In this document: piece by piece, positions 14,486-19,023 of the stretch
How the letters are laid out: each line of letters begins with the position of its first letter
Numbering within the stretch: the stretch's first letter is position 1
Assembly (NCBI GenBank): GCA_003646995.1
Contig: QMLZ01000033.1
Span: 1-19,023 of the forward strand
Direction of reading: 5' to 3'
Length of the DNA: 19,023 nt
Source of the DNA: Deltaproteobacteria bacterium
GTDB taxonomy: Bacteria > Desulfobacterota > DSM-4660 > Desulfatiglandales > Desulfatiglandaceae
Translations under genes and position numbers: made by a program
Notes under the pieces: model-generated
Seen by the model: only the letters and a program-made list of their open reading frames with translations
Told to the model about the DNA's origin: nothing
Databases searched by the model: none

Positions 14486-14983
14486 TCAGGAATAGGGGGG
14501 TGCGTGATCTAGACGCACTCCCCAAGAGTGGAGTTGTTTTTCCATATTTTCCCTATGCGTGCCGGGCCAGTAACAGCGCCCGCAAGTGGGGCATTGGCTT
14601 ATCAGGTCACCACTCTCATATTTGACATAGTCTGGCACGCAATAAGGAAGGATGTCTTTGCCAGGCCTGACAAGCAGGGTGTTACATCTTATACACCTGC
14701 TGAAAGGTTTGGCTGAAGGCGAGAAAAGACCTCGGGCGTTTAACTCATTGATTTGCTCTCCCACACGGTCTGAGAAGAGTAATACGGCAGCCGGTACCAT
14801 GGCCACCAGCTGTCTTTTTCTTGTGATCAAGATACGGTCGGCCTTTACAAGCCGTTCGATCTGGCCGGGACTATAGCGTGATTGGTAGTGCGTATCGTAA
14901 CCCATTATACGCAGCCACTTGGCCAGTTTCCCGAGCATGGAATCTGCTAGGAATTTTCTTTCCCTCATTTTTGTATCTACCAT
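14486..14983 (-). CDS. Mut7-C RNase-domain protein (PF01927) with zinc ribbon
   Basis: A 165-residue protein starts at the ATG at 14983 (GGATGG five bases upstream). The same frame stays open to a GTG at 15121, but the extra 46 residues have no ribosome site and do not fit the family. The start could also be 14992 or 14968. Core motifs are FLADSMLGKLAKWLRIMGYDT and ADRILITRKRQL, which hold the PIN-like acidic residues, and a C-terminal zinc ribbon with CIRCN and CPTCGRCYWPGTH. The domain is named for the C-terminus of the nematode exonuclease Mut-7; bacterial members are presumed RNases without settled targets. It is convergent with the histone-like gene and divergent from murA. Confidence 0.9.
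   Translation of the reverse strand: MVDTKMRERKFLADSMLGKLAKWLRIMGYDTHYQSRYSPGQIERLVKADRILITRKRQLVAMVPAAVLLFSDRVGEQINELNARGLFSPSAKPFSRCIRCNTLLVRPGKDILPYCVPDYVKYESGDLISQCPTCGRCYWPGTHRENMEKQLHSWGVRLDHAPPYS
14495..14523. terminator. GC-rich hairpin between the histone-like and Mut7-C genes
   Basis: GGGGGGTGCGT (14495-14505) pairs with ACGCACTCCCC (14513-14523) through eleven pairs including one G-U, with a seven-base loop. It lies inside the last codons of the Mut7-C gene and 44 bases beyond the histone-like stop. Neither strand has a good T-run after it, so it may be a 3' stabiliser or a weak two-way terminator. Confidence 0.4.
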
Positions 14984-15160
14984 GCCCACCATCCTGACAC
15001 GAGATACATAGTATCCCCGGCATAACAAAAATTTCAAGGAATTCCGTAAATAGAGGCACCCTTTCGTCCAAAAAAACGCGTTGACTGATTTCCAGAAATT
15101 AATGTAGAGGTAAGGGAACACGGTGGCTTACACAAATCTTTCATCACACATTTTCATGTT

Positions 15161-16417
15161 ATGGACAAGATCCTCATAGAAGGCGGGTATCCTTTGAGCG
15201 GGGAGGTAAAAGTGAGCGGCGCCAAGAATGCTGCTTTGCCTATCCTTGCCGCATGTCTATTAACCCAAGGCAATAGCGTCATCCACAACGTGCCTTCATT
15301 GAGGGATATTGACACCATCAAACGTATCATGACCCTTTTGGGCGTGGAGTTCGGGCAACAAGGACACACATTGGCTGTAAATACGGAAAACGTGCAGCAT
15401 CACGTAGCACCATACGAGTTGGTGAAAACCATGAGGGCCTCAATTTTGCTTTTGGGGCCCCTTGTAGCAAAACTTGGTAAGGCTAAAATCTCTTTGCCCG
15501 GCGGCTGCGCAATAGGTGCGCGGCCCATAAATCTTCATCTCAAGGCCCTCGCCTCAATGGGGGCTGACATGTATTTGGACAGGGGTTACATTAATGCCAA
15601 GGCCAGGAGGCTTAAGGGCATAGAAATATTCCTGGATGTTCCCACTGTTACGGGCACGGAGAACATTATGATGGCAGCCACTCTGGCTGAGGGGACAACG
15701 GTTATCAAGAATGCAGCCAAAGAGCCCGAGGTCCAAGACCTCGCCTATTTTTTGCGATCAATGGGAGCCAGCATAACAGGTGAGGGGACTGATACCATTG
15801 TTGTGGAAGGGGTCAAGGAACTCCGGCCCTCCGAGCACAATGTCATACCGGATCGAATCGAAGCAGGCACATTTCTAATAGCAGCTGCTATGTGCGCAGG
15901 AGACGTTCTGATTAAGAACTGCAAGCCTGAGCACCTCACGGCAGTAATCGAGAAGGTTGAGTCTGCGGGGGCCACAGTGGGTGTTCACCTGGACTACATC
16001 ACGGTACAAGGGCCGGAGAAAATCGATAGTGTCGACATCAAGACCATGCCTTATCCTGGTTTCCCCACTGACTTACAAGCCCAATTCATGGCCTTTATGT
16101 GTATAGCAGATGGGTGGAGTATGATCAGGGAGACCATCTTCGAAAACAGATTCATACACGTTAGCGAGCTTCGCAGACTGGGGGCACAGATCGAAATAAA
16201 CGGTGCTCAGGCGCTGGTGAGAGGGCAAAAACAATTACTCGCAGCGCCTGTAATGGCCACCGATCTAAGGGCTAGCGCCTGTCTGATTTTGGCTGGTCTA
16301 GTGGCGAGGGGGGGGCTCACCGAGGTTCACCGGATATACCACTTGGACAGGGGTTACGAGGCCTTGGAACAGAAGTTCCAAAAGCTGGGGGCAAAGATAT
16401 GGAGGGAAAAGTCTTAG
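15161..16417 (+). CDS. murA: UDP-N-acetylglucosamine 1-carboxyvinyltransferase
   Basis: This 418-residue cytosolic enzyme adds enolpyruvate from PEP to UDP-GlcNAc, the first committed step of peptidoglycan synthesis. It is full length with the inside-out alpha/beta barrel pattern. [10 protein letters not shown] holds the substrate-contacting Lys22-Asn23. [15 protein letters not shown] holds the catalytic Cys116, the residue fosfomycin alkylates, so the enzyme should be fosfomycin-sensitive. [11 protein letters not shown] carries the conserved active-site Asp. The ATG at 15161 has no visible Shine-Dalgarno, and a TTGACT at 15081-15086 has only a poor -10 partner. comEC begins one base after its stop, so the two form an operon. 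Confidence 0.97.
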   Translation: MDKILIEGGYPLSGEVKVSGAKNAALPILAACLLTQGNSVIHNVPSLRDIDTIKRIMTLLGVEFGQQGHTLAVNTENVQHHVAPYELVKTMRASILLLGPLVAKLGKAKISLPGGCAIGARPINLHLKALASMGADMYLDRGYINAKARRLKGIEIFLDVPTVTGTENIMMAATLAEGTTVIKNAAKEPEVQDLAYFLRSMGASITGEGTDTIVVEGVKELRPSEHNVIPDRIEAGTFLIAAAMCAGDVLIKNCKPEHLTAVIEKVESAGATVGVHLDYITVQGPEKIDSVDIKTMPYPGFPTDLQAQFMAFMCIADGWSMIRETIFENRFIHVSELRRLGAQIEINGAQALVRGQKQLLAAPVMATDLRASACLILAGLVARGGLTEVHRIYHLDRGYEALEQKFQKLGAKIWREKS

Positions 16418-16418
16418 A

Positions 16419-18923
16419 ATGAGGCGGCGCCCTTTGGTGCTCATCCTGCTCTCCCTAGTGGCAGGGATAGTCCTCTCCACTTACCAAATTCACAAACTTT
16501 TGGCTATCGCGATTTTCCTAACAGGCCTTGTCCTCCTGTGTGCAGCATATCCTTGTAAGCCCTTTTCTTTATTTGAGACTCTGGGAGTGATTCTTACATT
16601 CCTAGGCACTGGAGTCTTAATTTCTACCCACCCCGGCCCTGATCCATTGCTCGAGAGTATCATAAGGGCGAATAAGAGAGAGAGTTTTCAGGGGACCGTT
16701 TTAAGCCCGGTTGCTATAGCAGAAGGAGTGGGACGGTTCGACGCGCTGATCGTAAGGGCTTACATCAGCGGGAGACCTAGGGAGGTGAATTGGAAAGCCA
16801 GGGTCACTGTTTACAACCATGTACCAACATTACTTCCGGGTCAGATGATCCTTTTTCCGGCAGTGCCTCGGCCATTTCGAAATTTCCAAAACCCGGGGGG
16901 TTTCGACTACAAGGCCGATATGTTTCACAAAGGTTTTTCATTTTCTGCGCCTGTTTCAGATGGAAGAAAAATCGTCCGCCTTGGCAAAGGACACTTGCCA
17001 TTCCCCCGCAATGCTGTTGAGCTCCTGCGAAAACCCATCAGGGCCTTTTTGGCTTCCTCTTTGTCAGGACCTGAGCTTGCTATTTATTCGGCAATGGTTT
17101 TGGGGGAACGCAATCTCATAACCGCGCAACTAAGAGAAAAGTTTTCCCGCACAGGGGTTAGCCACGTACTGGCAGTGTCGGGACTCCACATCGGACTTGT
17201 GGCATGGCTGGCCTTTTTTGTTTTCAAGGGGCTTTTGACCTGTTCCTATTCCTTAAACCTCAGGTTCGATACCAGGAAGATAAGCGCGTTTCTTGCATGC
17301 ATTCCGATCCTGGCCTATGTTAGTCTGTCAGGATTTCAGGTCTCAGCAACACGTGCCATGATTATGGCAGTAGCGTTTTTATGGTCCCTTATCCTTGGAA
17401 GGGAGAAGGAGATTTGGTCAACCTTGTGTCTGTCGGGGTTAATCATATTATTCATTGAGCCCCATGCCCTTTTCCAAATATCTTTTCAGTTATCGTTCTT
17501 AGCGGTTATTGGCCTCATCTGGTTTTGTCCCAGGGTGTTCAATTTGGTTAATCCATTGATTGAGGAGCGCCTTACGGACTTTCCAGTGCCCTTGAAAAGA
17601 TCGATCCTTTACCTTTTATCCCTCGGCATAATAACAGTCATAGCCACGGTGTTTCTCCTACCCATAACTGTTCACTATTTTCACCGAATTTCACTGGTTA
17701 GCTTTCCCACGAATTTTGTGGTAGTTCCGATCCTCGGACTGCTGGTAATACCTGCAGGCCTCATCAGTGCTTTCATGTTTCCGGTGCTGCCGGGTCTTGC
17801 CAAACTGATATTATTGATAGGGGCTAAGGGTATAACAGCTATGCTTTGTGTAGTGGAAGCCCTTAGTCGCTTTTCTTTTTCCAGTATTTGGATGATTACA
17901 CCCAACATGGCCGAAATGTCCCTTGTATATGGGGCGTTTTTTTGCCTTTTCTTTTGGAGGAAGAATAAGTGGGCAAAGGTGGGTCTTGTGGTTATCCTTA
18001 TGCTTGGTCTGGTAGATACAGGCTATTGGTTTTCAAGGGTCAAGTACAACAAAGAATTGAGGGTATCTTTCATTGACGTGGGCCAAGGAAATTCCGCCCT
18101 GGTGGAATTTGCCGGTGGAAGAAAAATGTTAATAGATGGCGGCGGGTTTTTCAGAGAAACCTTTGACGTTGGGAAAATGGTGGTTGCCCCGTTTTTGTGG
18201 AGCCAGAAAATTTCAAAGATAAACTACCTAGTCCTCACTCATCCCCAGGCTGACCACATGAATGGACTCAAATTTATAGCAGAGACATTTGATCCGGAGA
18301 TATTTTTTTTCAATGGGGACCATGTAAATGATAAAGGTTTTGCGCGCCTAATGAAAATACTGGAGAAAAACAAGGTCAAAGTTATCGTGCCCAAGGGCGA
18401 GAGTGGGAAGTTAGAGGTTGGGCAAACTGTGGTCAATTTTATGGGACTGGAACCGAGCGAGTTCCGCAAAAGGGCCTGGGCCACAGTTAACAATCTTTCT
18501 TTGATTGTGGTCATTTCATACGGGGCCTACAGGCTAATGTTTCCGGGAGACATCGAGAAGGAAGCAGAGAATATATTGGTGAAAAGGCTGGGCTCAAGAC
18601 TAAGAAGCCAGATACTGTTGGTACCCCATCACGGTTCCAAGACCTCTGCCTCACCTGTATTTGTACACGCCGTTCAACCCGATCTCTGTGTCATATCGTG
18701 CAGAGGCAGCACGCGGTTTAAGTTCCCCGATGAGGAGGTTCTGACCCGTCTACGAAAGACAGGGTGCCTGGTTTTAAGGACTGATACGGACGGAATGGTG
18801 CGTGTTGTCATCAGGGGCAATAAAGTGGATGTTGGTACCTTCAGATCAGGCTTTCATACCATTTACACATTGACTTCTGCCAGGCATATGGGTAAAAAAA
18901 CTTTAAGTGGAGGCACTTCTTAG
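16419..18923 (+). CDS. comEC: ComEC/Rec2-family DNA-uptake channel protein
   Basis: This 834-residue inner-membrane protein has the full three-part layout. Residues 1-185 contain N-terminal membrane helices and the DUF4131 OB-like region. The Competence domain (about 200-510) has many helices and the signature GVSHVLAVSGLHIG at 246-259. A C-terminal metallo-beta-lactamase-like domain follows (about 545-820), with SFIDVGQGNSALVEF, LTHPQADHMNGL (ligands around 608-613), FPGDIEKEAE and LVPHHGSKTS. ComEC moves single-stranded DNA into the cytoplasm during transformation, and the C-terminal domain is thought to degrade the other strand. The ATG comes one base after the murA stop, with GGAGGG about 12 bases upstream inside murA. 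No other competence gene is visible, so transformability cannot be inferred from this gene alone. Confidence 0.95.
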   Translation: MRRRPLVLILLSLVAGIVLSTYQIHKLLAIAIFLTGLVLLCAAYPCKPFSLFETLGVILTFLGTGVLISTHPGPDPLLESIIRANKRESFQGTVLSPVAIAEGVGRFDALIVRAYISGRPREVNWKARVTVYNHVPTLLPGQMILFPAVPRPFRNFQNPGGFDYKADMFHKGFSFSAPVSDGRKIVRLGKGHLPFPRNAVELLRKPIRAFLASSLSGPELAIYSAMVLGERNLITAQLREKFSRTGVSHVLAVSGLHIGLVAWLAFFVFKGLLTCSYSLNLRFDTRKISAFLACIPILAYVSLSGFQVSATRAMIMAVAFLWSLILGREKEIWSTLCLSGLIILFIEPHALFQISFQLSFLAVIGLIWFCPRVFNLVNPLIEERLTDFPVPLKRSILYLLSLGIITVIATVFLLPITVHYFHRISLVSFPTNFVVVPILGLLVIPAGLISAFMFPVLPGLAKLILLIGAKGITAMLCVVEALSRFSFSSIWMITPNMAEMSLVYGAFFCLFFWRKNKWAKVGLVVILMLGLVDTGYWFSRVKYNKELRVSFIDVGQGNSALVEFAGGRKMLIDGGGFFRETFDVGKMVVAPFLWSQKISKINYLVLTHPQADHMNGLKFIAETFDPEIFFFNGDHVNDKGFARLMKILEKNKVKVIVPKGESGKLEVGQTVVNFMGLEPSEFRKRAWATVNNLSLIVVISYGAYRLMFPGDIEKEAENILVKRLGSRLRSQILLVPHHGSKTSASPVFVHAVQPDLCVISCRGSTRFKFPDEEVLTRLRKTGCLVLRTDTDGMVRVVIRGNKVDVGTFRSGFHTIYTLTSARHMGKKTLSGGTS

Positions 18924-19023
18924 CGGTTGAGAACTTCTGAACTTGCACATTTTTAAAGCACACGGAGTAGGCCCAGGACTAGCCATGGCATACCTGAGTT
19001 TGTCATACCAGAACCCTAAAAGA
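18924..19023. other. Right-end intergenic stretch
   Basis: No terminator or clear gene was found. A frame opens at the ATG at 18985 and runs 13 codons to the window edge. It has no good ribosome site, so a gene starting here cannot be judged. Confidence 0.4.

Noticed and set aside
15081..15106. TTGACT as a murA promoter
   Set aside because: The -35 is good, but no acceptable -10 lies at 16-18 bases (best is TGTAGA at 16), so it is not listed as a feature.
18985..19023. ATG opening a frame that runs off the right edge
   Set aside because: Only 13 codons are visible, with no convincing ribosome site. It cannot be called a gene.

Overview
This window (about 47% GC by eye) is an ordinary-looking stretch of bacterial chromosome. 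Housekeeping genes (purH-type IMP cyclohydrolase, icd, rsmG, murA, comEC) alternate with a catabolic module and small accessory genes. I see no rRNA, tRNA, IS element, phage gene or CRISPR array. The gene mix suggests an anaerobic, degradative Gram-negative bacterium, perhaps Desulfobacterota (the former Deltaproteobacteria). It combines a three-subunit molybdenum hydroxylase beside a TRAP transporter, a Mut7-C protein, a DUF1178 protein, an HTH-cupin regulator, two dodecins and a standalone IMP cyclohydrolase. This placement is inferred from gene content only.

Left part (1-6456, all minus strand): a catabolic island read right to left. It has dctP-dctQ-dctM (TRAP uptake), an IclR regulator with a consensus-like sigma-70 promoter, and then the FAD, 2Fe-2S and molybdopterin subunits of a xanthine dehydrogenase/hydroxybenzoyl-CoA-reductase-type enzyme. 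The window edge cuts the last gene. The likely logic is that an organic acid enters through the TRAP system, is hydroxylated or reduced by the Mo enzyme, and IclR senses it. The dctP leader has several inverted repeats, and a clear terminator-like hairpin lies between dctP and dctQ.

Middle part (6663-10955): a standalone IMP cyclohydrolase (minus) is divergent from an NADP-type isocitrate dehydrogenase (plus). The latter is followed by an unusual J-domain protein. Convergent to it is a minus-strand pair, an HTH-cupin regulator and a DUF1178 protein.

Right-centre (11042-14451): a first dodecin (minus); a LOG-family nucleotide hydrolase overlapping rsmG (plus); a TetR regulator whose 3' end overlaps rsmG (minus); and a second dodecin (minus). 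A gene-poor 600-base gap follows, then a strongly promoted 72-residue basic protein resembling histone H1 tails. Both dodecins lack the Trp and Gln that hold flavin in characterised dodecins.

Right end (14486-19023): a Mut7-C protein (minus), then a tight murA-comEC pair (plus). The last 100 bases hold no supported gene.

I did not find a clear new multi-gene system. The best leads are the paired non-canonical dodecins, the histone-like protein, the J-domain protein with a transposase-like N-terminus, and the structured dctP leader.
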